DNA from: Rotaria macrura
Lineage: Eukaryota; Rotifera; Eurotatoria; Philodinida; Philodinidae
Assembly: GCA_900239685.1 (NCBI GenBank)
Contig: OENT01000002.1
Coordinates: 372,001 to 436,000, forward strand
Direction of reading: 5' to 3'
DNA: 64,000 nt
The notes beneath the pieces are model-generated. The model did not search any database. It saw only the letters and a list, made by a program, of their open reading frames with translations, and was not told the origin of the DNA. Positions within the stretch are counted from its first letter, which is position 1. The number at the start of each line of letters is the position of its first letter. Made by a program: the position numbers and the translations under genes. Of this stretch, positions 12,275 through 22,898 are shown one piece after another.

Positions 12275-12856
12275 TTATAGCAAAGGAAAATATTTACAAA
12301 ACTTTTCTGGTCGATCACACAGGTGGTCCATCTGAAGTCTTCTTAATTTAGCACAAGTCAGAGATACTGCATCACTGGTGAAATTCTTTGTTACCATTGT
12401 AAGTGATTCATACTTGATACGAAGATCCAATAACCGAGGTAAACGAGTGTTTCTATCGACGAGAAATTGTTCAGCATAATCAACATGTGCTTCGACCAGA
12501 TTCAGAAGGATAAGATGCGGAAATATAATCAATGCCGATGGATGTTGTTTGTAGTGTTGTGGTAGAACATTATATATAATTAACTCTTTAAGAAAAGGGA
12601 AATCTTGCGAAATCACTTGAAATAATTCTTGTTCAAAAGGATATGTATCGTCTTGCATCGTCAAGCATCGAACTTTATGAAACATACCACCTTGAAAAGA
12701 ATTGTTAAGACCAAGAAAATTTTCAAATTTATATGGAGGTGAATAGATATGGTATTCAATTACAGAACTCAATGGTTCAGAATAGACATAGGAGTCAACT
12801 TGAACTTGCCCATATCGTTCACCAATGAAACTACGTTGAACCCAGGAGAATCATTC
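12275..12856 (-). pseudogene. Truncated F-box/LRR-like family fragment
   Basis: The minus-strand frame is open from about 12856 to the stop TAA at 12277-12275, though a conventional ATG is not obvious. It encodes leucine-rich, F-box-family-like sequence: FPFLKELIIYNVLPQHYKQH, FPHLILLNLVEAHVDYAEQF, and LPRLLDLRIKYESLT ending KYFPLL. I know this pattern as the C-terminal part of large F-box protein families predicted in bdelloid rotifers (established only as a remembered family pattern, not searched). The N-terminal F-box is absent. The open frame ends where the GGATCC-rich foldback (12841-13176) begins, so truncation by that element or by a linked rearrangement is likely. It could still be a small expressed gene. 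Confidence 0.55.
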
Positions 12857-13176
12857 CGACCATTGGACCCGATCGGATCCGACAGGCATCCGATCATGTT
12901 TCTATCGGAGTTTCTCTTATCCGACGAAATCCCATCGGATTCCTGATTCGGATCCCTAGTGTTGGATTTTATCGAATCCTACTATCGGAATCCGATTGGA
13001 TTTCATCGTGTGATCAGACAGGCCTCTACTGTTGGGTTTAGATACTAATACGTACTCAAATAAGAAAATAGATTTTTTCCGTTGGATCCGTTACTGTTTC
13101 CACAACCCGGATTCCCATAAGATTTCATCGGATCGTAGGATCCGATCGGATTCAGTATGGGATTCACTCACCTAGG
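12841..13176. repeat. Foldback element of ATCCGATCGGAT units
   Basis: A 336-bp island crowded with degenerate ATCCGATCGGAT words. Ends are near-complementary (CCCAGGAGAATCATTCC on the left; complement of the right end CCTAGGTGAGTGAATCCC), and both arms carry CCGATCGGATCC at matching distances. No protein signal and no clear target-site duplication. It abuts the broken 5' edge of the F-box fragment. Its end word CCCAGG is shared with the element at 28005-28359. Confidence 0.55.
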
Positions 13177-14323
13177 CTCAGATTCAAGGAACTGACACTG
13201 AACAGTTCCAAGTTGAATCCCTTCCAATCATATCGACAAGTATCGAGTGAATTGACGAGCTTTTGTCATGTTTCGTTTCAAGTCCGTAGCCGGTTTTTTT
13301 CCTTTTTCTTCAAACTGCACACGATCAACCCTTCTAACGACAAAGGTCCATCGTGATAACTACAGTTTACTGGTGAAAAAATGTCATGCGTACACCTGCC
13401 AGAGAATTTTTACACTTTGCTTTTTATTTTGTGCCTATGTTTATATTGAATTGTTCATCGGTTTTTTTGTTATTGCGTACTAGCGTGTTCTTTTATTTTT
13501 ATTTTACGTTTTTTTTCTAGTTTATCTATAAGATAGCTGCAGATATTTTATTTATTTATCTTACGTGATTAGATACTATGTTTATGCATTTCATTTGAAC
13601 CTAATTCAGTAAAAACATAAAATGAGTTTTTATTTTTAATTCAAGCAAGCATTGACTAACATTAATAAAGAGAACAAAAAACAAGGTTATCTTTGAATCT
13701 TAGTCTTTTATTAGAAATTTATTCGTGCTCAAAAGAAAACGAAATAAAAAATACAACATTTATAAATAGCATAAATATGTATACATATCTGAGCATGTTT
13801 AAGTGATACTTCTGAATTAAGTACTTTACTGTGATATATATAAGAGGAAAAAAAGAATAATGTTCATGTTTATGTTACTCACTTCATTTTTTCTTGTATT
13901 GTATTAAGTAAATTGATATGAATTTGAAGAAAATTAATCGAAAAAGAGATTATTATGAAACCAAAACAAATGAATAAGATATGTATTTGAAATATCTAAA
14001 TGTAAATGGAGAATCGAAAATCAATTCGAGTTAAATAAAGAAAAATTCTCAGCTCCAACTACAAGTAAAACATGTCTGAACATAAATAAGAGGATTCTGA
14101 ACAGTTTGGTAATAATGGCATGAGAAATCAAACAAAATGCATTTTTATTTTACAAAGTACTCTCAATGTACCTTGTGCTTTTTTCAAAGTGCAAAAAACG
14201 GTACTTTTCAAAACTCAATGGTGACTTGGGTACTTTGCTTCTGCTTGGGGTACTTAACGTTAGAAACACTGGATATATGCAAGACAATAGCTCAAGACGA
14301 AGATATCATTATGCATGCTAGCG
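13177..14323. other. intergenic, no gene seen
   Basis: AT-rich. Near 14150-14270 several GTACTT/AAGTAC words recur in both orientations, possibly an eroded small foldback. The plus-strand open frames here look like chance. Confidence 0.45.
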
Positions 14324-14980
14324 ACATCCAATTATAAATGCACAGATTTTTTCTTAATGGATGTTTATTCAGTGACAGCATACTGCGACGCATGAAATAA
14401 ATGACTTCATCAGTTTTCTTTTCTAAATCGATTTTGTAATTGAAAAGAAGCCGATAAATTACTATGAAATTTAATTTTGAAACTATTTTAGATTTTTATC
14501 TCTCTTATTCTCAAAACTTCATAATGTGCAATCATCGACAAATAATAATAATTTATATATTTATCCTTGATTTTTTCGCACATTCAACTTCAACTCGACA
14601 TGTAGGTCATCAAAAACCATTTGGTTCATCAGGTCCATTTAAAAAAGTAGACGAATTAACCGATGGTTTTCCTGATCCGATAATATTTTTCGATAAATAC
14701 GTATCGAAATCGCGTCCTGTCCTCTTTCGTCAAGCACTCATTAATGATACTTATTTATCCCTATGGGACAACGATGACAACTTTAGAAATATATTCTTGA
14801 ACAGTAATGACACAGTTCATATTGAAACAAGTAAAAAAGAAAATCGAAAACAGGATATTTTAACGATGACAGTGACAGAATTTTTAAAGCGATATCAATA
14901 TGAAGAACTTTACCTTGTTGACGAAGTACCAAATTTATTAAGGTAACTTTTAAAATACAAGCTTAACTATTCAATAGTGC
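14324..14980 (+). repeat. Second copy of the 657-bp duplicated block
   Basis: Same sequence as 7257-7913 (one difference seen). Here it forms the native 5' flank, exon 1 and the first part of intron 1 of the intact JmjC gene. This is taken as the parent copy because the downstream exons follow in phase. Confidence 0.85.
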
Positions 14981-16565
14981 TGAAGGGCGACTTTTTCCTA
15001 GACGGTACTTCATTCTACCCACATGTCTTCAATGTAAACCAGCTCTTGATACATTTCAAGTTGCCGTAAGTTTATTCTATGTTCCTGAAAAAAATTATAT
15101 TCCACTGATGATTTTTTTTCCATTTTACAGATGTTCTGGTTTAGGTAAGAAAATAAAGAGAGCGAAAAAATTTACTCATTGACTTCTTTTTCTCTACTGT
15201 CTTTTCTAGTTCAGGCAATACTTCATCTGTGGTACATACAGATGATTATGATAATATTAATTGCGTTTTACAAGGTGACAAACAATTTATTCTGGTCGAT
15301 CCGCATGCACACAATGAAGTTGCTTCAGAGGTTCGTTCTTCGAGATATCTTTCGAAGATTTCTTAAATACCAAAGCAATTGAAATCTTTTTGGTCTTCTA
15401 AGGTTGTACTGCTTTAATGAATCTAATAAAAAGACACATATTGGTATCGCTGTCTAACTCAGAATTTACACATTTTATTCTAAACGGTAGTGTAGTATAT
15501 CTATTAATACTTAAAGCAAGTAATCTTACACGATAGATTTTATTTTTATACAACGAATAATAACCTTCTTTGTATAATACAGTTTCGAATGCATATAAAT
15601 TAACAACTATTGAATTGTTGCATCCTCCTAATGCTATTGATTGTTTAGATAATCGATCACTATGCTGGCTCGTATTCATCAATCGATGTTGATAGGTTAG
15701 TAGTAGTAGTATTAGGATCTATAAATAACATTCCAAGTCTTGTGTCTTCATTTAGTGTTGATTATGTCAAATATGGCTCGCTTGATAATGAGATATATTA
15801 TTATCATATTAATTTACGTAAAGGCGATTGTTTATATCTTCCTGCATTATGGATTCATCAAGTTCGTTCAAAGAATCGTAATGTAGCTATCAATTATTGG
15901 CTTAATAAAGAGCGAGCTCAAAAGGCCGCTGTTGATAGAAATACATGTGTATTACTCGATGAATCACAATTCAAGAAACTTGACACTATACAATGGCCAA
16001 AAGAACCATCAAATATTGAATATTTGAAAAATTTTATGTACGAACTTCTTAACGAACAGCAAACAACTTTCTTAGAATGGAAAAATGAATTTTCAGATGT
16101 AAACCAATTCAATATCTCTAGCAATGACTATTTTCGTTTTATTCTCATTTAGGAATTAGATTTCGATCTTGAATCCGATGATGAAACAATGTCACTTTTT
16201 GAAGAAGTAATTCTTTTCTTTTTCAATTTTATCTACTTCAACTGATGTAATCTAAATCGTATTCAGTTTTTCAATGCGGTTGATACCAATGGCAATGGTG
16301 TAATAACCCTTAACGAAGTTGAATCTCTTTTTAATAGCAATGTAAGAATAGTCAAACATATCTATTTACAGAATTGTTCGTTTTTAAATAATTATATCAA
16401 TTCTAGAATATGGCAATGGCATATAATATTCTTGAAGAAATTTTCGATATCATCGATGACAAATTCAATGTCGACAATGAATCAACTAGTACATTGTTGA
16501 GAAATAGTGAGGATGAAACTGAATCAGAAGATGACCAATACATTGATGAACACGAAGAGTTGTGA
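14464..16565 (+). CDS. JmjC/cupin-8 oxygenase with EF-hand, ER-lumen type
   Basis: Likely Fe(II)/2-oxoglutarate-dependent protein hydroxylase. Model: exons 14464-14942, 15002-15065, 15131-15144 (a 14-nt microexon), 15210-~15334, ~15716-16098, 16153-16206, 16267-16341, 16407-16565; 450 aa. The N-terminus has a hydrophobic signal or anchor (IIIIYIFILDFFA); translation may start at the second Met (MCNHRQ). The motif GHQKPFG follows, then the double-stranded beta-helix core with the iron motif HTD in SSVVHTDDYDNINC, a 2-oxoglutarate lysine in QGDKQFILVD, and the distal histidine in LPALWIHQVRS. A canonical EF-hand loop (DTNGNGVITLNE) sits in exon 7, and the acidic tail ends HEEL, a KDEL-like retrieval signal. 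The intron at 15335-15715 is unusually long, its borders are the least certain, and it contains a 94-codon antisense frame. It is paired with a dead paralog immediately downstream. The exact substrate is unknown. Confidence 0.8.
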
Positions 16566-16699
16566 ACAAAGTTATTTATAGTTCTGAAATTAGATGATAT
16601 ATTGTGCTTTTGCTGTGCTATTTTTGTTTTTTTCTCTTTTTTTTTTGAAACTGTACATTTTCGTAGTTTTTTCAGTTTCAAAAAATTGCATTCTATTTT

Positions 16700-16713
16700 G
16701 TATCTTGTTTTAG
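16700..16713 (+). promoter_or_regulatory. Splice-acceptor-like tract at start codon (putative trans-splice site)
   Basis: A T-rich tract ends in TTTTAG exactly at 16713, so the AG is immediately followed by the ATG of the second JmjC-like gene. No upstream coding exon for this gene fits. Spliced-leader addition would give a leader with no native 5' UTR. Inference. Confidence 0.45.
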
Positions 16714-19386
16714 ATGCATCCTTTCATTTTATTGTCCTTGGCAACAAAGATACACATTGTTTTATCTATAAATCAAAATCCTGGTCATTTAAAACCATTT
16801 GGTTTTGTCGGATCTCTAATCGATGTTAAAGAATCAGATCATGAATTTCCAAATGCATCGGTACTTCTTACAGATCATATAAAAAAATCAGAGCCTATCC
16901 TTTCTCGGCAAGTATTAATTAACAACAATCACTATTCAACATGGGAAACAAACGAAAAACTTAAAGACAATGTTTATGGATTATCAGATACAAATATTAT
17001 CGTAGGAGCATTCGTAGGAGCACAACATCGACGAATTCCAATGCAATTTGGCAATTTTTTAGATCGGTTTGAAACAGAGCCATTATTATTAGCTCAACAT
17101 GTACCAACCATTCTCCAGTAAGAATCATTAGGAAATACTTGCGCATATTAATACAGAACTCCATCAAATTTTATTATTCACATGTGTCGCCTCGTTTCGA
17201 TAGAATATGCTACCGTTCTATTGTATTATGTATCATTGCAGTATATGGCAACGTGTCAAGTCCTTGCTCTATGCGAGTTTAAATTGTGAAATGACATGGA
17301 TCATCTTATATTTTAAGACGAGAACCTTATAAAATTCATACTAAATGCTATTGATTTATTCTAAGAATAATATCCAAAAATGGGACAAATATTGTCCTGA
17401 AGAGAGCTTAATTTAAATTTCCTATAGTATGCGACTTATTGTACAAAAATATGAAACGAAAATAAAATTTCAATGAACTCCAGATTCTGGGTAGTTATCC
17501 AAAATACTTTATTGATTTTTGCTTTTAGAAAAGTTGTCTTATTGAATTTGACGATTGTCATTGTCAAACTCAATAAGAAAGGCGTTGCTATTTTACCGGA
17601 CTCATTTTGCTTATCAGACGAGAGCGATGTCATTAATACATTATTGATCTGCATCGAAAAATGTTTTTCATACGGAATTCATCTAAATTGTAACAGATGT
17701 AGAATGATGAAAAATTTGAGGATTCAATACAATTTTTGAAAAGATCAAGAATAGAATTGAAATATTTCACTTTTCTAATAGTCGGGTAGTTAATGTAGAA
17801 GATGAACTTTGAGCATATCATTTCGAATTCAAAGGCTGTAGATCGATCCTTATCAATCGTTAAGTAAAAAGCAAAATTTTTTCTGAACCAGATGAATAAT
17901 ATTTTAGCTTGCTTCCTAAACTCTTTCGTAAAGTCAAACGCTTCACATATAATTTCGTTGTAAAAAACGTCAGCGTAAGATAGAATTGTAACAACTAATT
18001 TAAATAAATCAATTTTTCAGTTGATTTAATTAATATCATCTTGTCTTCTAGAAAGTATCTTGTCATTCCAAAACCGTTACAATGTGATATTCTATTAGAA
18101 CATTTTCAATCTGCAGTAAGACTTGATTTTGAAAGAAACAGTATATATATATATAAATAGATATCTATAAAGCAATAATTTCTATCTAGGATATAATGAT
18201 CAATGGTGTTACTGCTTCGCCATTATTGTTCAATGAAAATCGAGATTGTTTGCAATGTCTACTACGTGGTAGTAAACGTATTGCTCTTGTTGATACATTT
18301 AAATATCCTGACATTCTTAAAGTAAGACGAACGAAGAGTTTTACAATCGATCATTCCATGGAAAAGAAAATCTTCACCTAAATTCATTGTTTTTTCCTGA
18401 AGGCTATTATACAAAACAAAAGACAACGAGACAAAGCACCTATCAATACGGAGAAGTATTTCCATATTTTTTTCTGTCTACATCATTCAAGTGACTATCC
18501 TTTTGTCAAGAGTTGATTTAGACGTATATCCCGAATTGGCGAATGTTGAGTATCACATAGCCAATATTAATGCAGGTGATTGTCTATTTATTCCAAGTAA
18601 TTGGATATTTCAAGAGCGTACACTGCAAAATGCAATAGCCGTTATTTATAATATAAAACATCGACAATTACAAAGTATCGATTTAAATCAATTGCAGAAT
18701 TGTTCATCGTATGATGAAACGTTTACACTTGATCAAGTTGATTGGTCGAATGAACCACAAAGTTTTAGGTACATGAACAACAGAAAGATGCTTTTTTGTA
18801 TCGATTCAAACGCGGGTTTTATTTTCTTTCTGTAGAGATGTGATAATGAATCTTGCCAATTCAAAAGACAAAGGATTCGATAAATGGCAGGAAGTATTCT
18901 CTAAAGTAAAAAATATTTTTGGTTTCATTTGATTTATAGTTTAATAGTTGTAATTTCGTGTAGCATTTATCATACGATATAGCATCCGATTCTGAAATAT
19001 TAGAGATATTCGAAGAGGTTTGTTGAATTAAAATCATTAGGAGTGAAAAGAACTAAATATTTTAGCATCTTTTTAGTTCTATAATATTGTTGATTTTGAT
19101 GGTGATGCTGAGATTACGATGGCTGAAGTTGAAAAAATCAATGGAGAGGTACGAATAGTAAAGAAAGTCCAAGGATAAGTTAGGGGGAAAAAGAAATATA
19201 TCTTTTTAGCATCAACGTCACATTACTCATCTTCTCTATGAAATGGCAACATTGGTTAATGACAAACAGAAAACCAATACACCTAAGTCTGACGAATCTC
19301 AAGACAACCAATCAATGCAAACAATAGATAATAATCAGGACACTGATGAACATTCACATTCACAAGATATGAAAACTGATTTATAG
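16714..19386 (+). CDS. JmjC/EF-hand paralog lacking iron-binding histidines (predicted pseudoenzyme)
   Basis: Nine exons: 16714-17117, 18052-18115, 18190-18321, 18403-18455, 18511-18768, 18836-18905, 18964-19017, 19077-19148, 19210-19386; 427 aa, all phases consistent. It aligns along its length with the upstream gene (GHLKPFG; KYLVIPKPLQC versus RYFILPTCLQC; INAGDCLFIP versus LRKGDCLYLP). The iron HxD becomes FNE (PLLFNENRDC) and the distal His becomes Phe (SNWIFQER), so Fe(II) binding and catalysis are not expected. The cosubstrate-type Lys is kept (RGSKRIALVD). An EF-hand-like loop (DFDGDAEITMAE) has Ala in place of the usual Gly. It has an N-terminal hydrophobic signal-like segment and ends KTDL, a possible weak retrieval signal. 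The 14-nt microexon of its neighbour is fused here with the next exon. Intron 1 is 934 nt. The frame is intact, so it is not a decayed gene; a structural or regulatory partner role is inferred. Confidence 0.78.
17538..17577. repeat. 40-bp imperfect palindrome in intron 1
   Basis: The halves CTTATTGAATTTGACGATTG and the complement of the right half, CTTATTGAGTTTGACAATGA, match at 16 of 20 positions. It lies inside the long first intron of the dead JmjC paralog. Could be a MITE relic or an RNA hairpin. Confidence 0.5.
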
Positions 19387-19535
19387 CATTTTTTTGTCCT
19401 CTTTTAACGTTGATATCGAACTTGGAATCTCGATTTTACTCATTGTGATCATTATCTTATTCTATTTTCTTTTTTCTTCTATTTATAAATTAGTAAATCA
19501 TTGGTTGTCTTTCAGCATATAGTTCCTTAAGAGTC

Positions 19536-19552
19536 TTTTTTATTTTCAATAG
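19536..19552 (+). promoter_or_regulatory. Splice-acceptor-like tract before LanCL start
   Basis: The tract ending ATTTTCAATAG places an AG 6 nt before the ATG at 19559, with only 172 nt separating the two genes. Consistent with spliced-leader addition to a downstream gene of a shared transcript; inference. Confidence 0.4.
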
Positions 19553-19558
19553 ACGATC

Positions 19559-22056
19559 ATGACTGATCGTTATTTTCAAAACACCTACGCTGATAATCAC
19601 GGTGAAACTTGTTGTTCTTCAGATAATCAAGTTTGTGCTTTGGTTTTCTTGAATAAGTTAAAAGCTTGTTAATTGTTAATTTATTGATTAGTTAACAACA
19701 GAAATAAATTCAAAAATAATTCATTGGATTCAGTATCACACACATAAAATTGAACGACATATTAATCGAACTGATTTATCTGATGGAACCGTATATACGG
19801 GTACTGCAGGTAACAAAGTTCCTCTCGATTTTTTTTTTCGTAATGATTTTCGTTGATCATGTGATTCTTACGGTTAAATACGACAGGAATAGCATTACTT
19901 TACTTACGTCTTGCAATACTTTTTCCATCTGAAAATGATGATTATAAGTTGAAAGCAAAGACTCTAATTGATTCATCGTTAGAACAACTCAAAGGTATAA
20001 ATTTTTAATTCTTTGTCTGTTTTTCATGGTTAATTATACCATAGGTAAACGAGTTTCATTTTTGGCTGGTGATCCTGGACCATTAGCAATTGCGGCTAGA
20101 ATTTACAATGATTTAAATGATCAACGAATGCTGAATAAGTGCATTGAAAAGTGAATACCTACATCTTTATATTTCTTGTTTAGTTCAGTTTCGAATGTTT
20201 CTTTTTCCTAGAATTATATTCATGAAAGACAGCGCATTAAGTGATTCGAATCCCGATGAATATCTTTATGGACGTGCTGGCTATCTTTATGCATTAATGT
20301 TTCTTCGACAAGAAATTCAATGTGATAGAATTGACAGCCAAATTATAACCGAGGTAGAGAAAAGAGGATTAGAAAATAACTACGAGATGTAAAGCAAAAG
20401 AAACTTTGATAAGCCTCTAAAACTGTCGTTGATGTCCTTGACTAGTTCATACCAACATTATCGATCGTAGAACTGCTGATCTTGCTTAATCTATACTTCT
20501 AGAATTTTAATTGATTTAACCATCTTACGTTGATACATATTTTTTGTATAGTTAAACAAATTCATTCGATCCTACCAAAAAATTTATTACGGTAGAGCGG
20601 TTTTTTACTTCCGAAATAATTAAATGGGAAATATTTTTCAACTATGCTGTTACGAAAATCGACAATCAGATGTAGATATTCCTGATTAGGATTTAAAACA
20701 TGTATGGCTTATTCTCATCAGAGTCATTTGAGGTCTCCTCATGTATTATTTTATTCAACATAATCATATACTTCCCTAATGAAAGAACAGAATTTTTATG
20801 ATAATAGATACCTAGTACTGATTGGAACCGTTCTAATGTAAATAATTGTCATAACTACTTTTCATTCTTTTAATTTGATCTTCCGAGGAAAAAGCTTTTT
20901 TGATGAATATTATCTGTGTGAAGATTTATGAAATGAACAACTAAAGTTAGAGGCATCAATAAATATATCGTTCTATAATTAAATCTATTCGGAAAACGGA
21001 AAAAGAATAGATCAACAAGTAGGCTAGATAATAACAAAAAAAACTATTTTTGGTAGTACAACTGTAATAAAATCGGTATAAATTGGATCGAAATCATTCT
21101 TTTTCTGTATGAATAGGTATTTGAATCCATTATTAAATCAGGTGAGAAGTATGCGAAAGACTCACATTCCAAATCGCCTTTAATGTATCAATGGCATGAC
21201 AAGGAATACATGGGAGCAGCACATGGTGTTTCTGGCATTATTTATTTATTGCTAAAGGTTTGAAAATCCTGTTCATTAAGTACCGAACTCAAGAAATTAG
21301 AATGAATTATGTATATATATATATAGGTAGCATGTGATAAGTCATTTGCGAATCTTCAATCATACGTTCAATCGCATTTAATACCAACTATCGAATTTCT
21401 CAGATCAAAACAGTTACCGAGTGGAAATTATATGTCGTCAAGTAATAGCGATTCGGATAAACTTGTTCAATGGTGTCACGGAGCACCTGGTTTTGTATTT
21501 TTATTTCTTCGAGCATATGAGGTAAATCGATTCTAACGAGAATTACTATCATTGAGAACATTTGTAATTTACTTTCCGAAAAAAATTGAACAGTATCAAT
21601 TTGGTTTCTAGACAACGGGTAACACATTGTATTTGGACCTCGCAATATCAGCTGCTGATGTTGTTTGGGAACGGGGACTTTTAAGGAAAAGCTATGGACT
21701 CTGCCATGGTACAGCTGGTAATGGCTATGTTTTTCTTGGTGTATATCGTGTGACAAATAATTGTAAATGGCTTCATCGAGCTATCAAAGTTTGCTTCTTG
21801 ATTATTTTATTTTAGAAGTGAACTAATTTGTGATATTATATTTTCGTAGTTTGCTGAACATTGCTTAGAGTATGGAAAACAAGATTTATCAAGAACACCT
21901 GACCATCCAGATTCATTATTTGAAGGTTCACCTTCTTTTATGAGTACTCAAATAGTAATTTTCTGATAATGAAATTTTCTAGGCCTAGCTGGCACAATTT
22001 ATTTTATGGCTGATGTCCTTCATCCAATGCAGGCAAAGTTTCCAGCATTCGAATGA
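19559..22056 (+). CDS. LANCL: LanC-like protein (LANCL1/2 type)
   Basis: Ten exons (19559-19630, 19692-19809, 19887-19994, 20045-20150, 20212-20353, 21117-21257, 21327-21521, 21612-21788, 21850-21925, 21983-22056) give 402 aa, the usual size of animal LanCL1. The start [12 protein letters not shown] parallels the family start. Seven-repeat alpha-toroid landmarks are all present: [70 protein letters not shown] and [15 protein letters not shown], ending KFPAFE. The zinc ligands (Cys in WCHG, Cys-His in LCHG) are intact. Family knowledge: LanCLs bind zinc and glutathione and add glutathione to dehydroamino acids in proteins, in the cytosol. Intron 5 (20354-21116) is long with no gene seen in it. 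It lies 172 nt after the JmjC pair on the same strand, so cotranscription is possible. Confidence 0.95.
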
Positions 22057-22889
22057 CGATCAATCGAAAAATGTAAATTATTTATTCCAGTAGTAATACA
22101 TTTCTATTGATGAACAATTGACTATTGTTTCTGTAGTGGGGCTTTCATACTCTTGAATCGAATTAAACTGCTTGTTCTTATATTTGGTGTCTATTCATTG
22201 CTTTTGTTATCTTTGATAAATAGCATAAAACGTCAACTTTTAATATAGAAGAATGATTTTCTTGGTTGTTTTATTTGCATCGAATAAGGAATATCTCCGA
22301 TATAATACTTAAAGTACTAAAAACATAAAAAAACGGAAAATGTATATTCTCGTGATTATAATATGGCATATCAAAGAATTTGATTTGTGGTCTATCATGA
22401 TAGGCGAAAGAATCACATTGAAATTACAGAAAAAAAACGATATGTCGTAGAAGATAAGACTTCTCGTCTGAAATAAAGTTATGTTAATGAAGATAATTGA
22501 AGGTCTTGGATTAGCATGAATACTCAGAATGAGGCATAACTTGTTATTAGAGACTGGAAAGTATAGAAACGAGCGCTAGTAATAGTTTCAACTATGGAGA
22601 AAAAACATGATTAAGTAGATTGTTGATTTCAATGTAAATGGTAACGGTCCCTAGAACTTTCCATGATGTCAATTGACATATATGCATTGAAGACTATGTG
22701 TTGTTGTTTTTTTTCATGTTGATTTATTCGAGTAATGAGTAATGGTATTTATCTCTATCGTATGGTCGACTTTATTGAATAAATTAACTTAGCCTCATGC
22801 AAACGCAACACTCGTTTCTTTCTACTGCAACACTGGTGAACAAAAAGAAAAGAAAATTTTCTTCCTCATCCATTCGTTTATGATTTTTT
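22057..22889. other. gap between LanCL and FUT8
   Basis: About 830 nt of AT-rich sequence. I see no exon, repeat or RNA gene; it should hold the LanCL 3' UTR and any FUT8 promoter. Confidence 0.5.
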
Positions 22890-22891
22890 AG
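22876..22891 (+). promoter_or_regulatory. Splice-acceptor-like tract before FUT8 start
   Basis: The tract TATGATTTTTTAG ends 7 nt before the ATG at 22899. Same layout as the two genes upstream; could mark a trans-splice site or the acceptor of an untranslated first exon. Confidence 0.4.
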
Positions 22892-22898
22892 ATAGAAT

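Noticed and set aside
17473-17739. 88-codon plus-strand frame in intron 1 of the JmjC paralog
   Set aside because: It runs through the 40-bp palindrome and its removal is needed for the paralog's exons to join in phase.
20354-21116. Possible extra gene in LanCL intron 5
   Set aside because: The 763-nt intron has no coding-like frame; LanCL closes in frame when it is removed.
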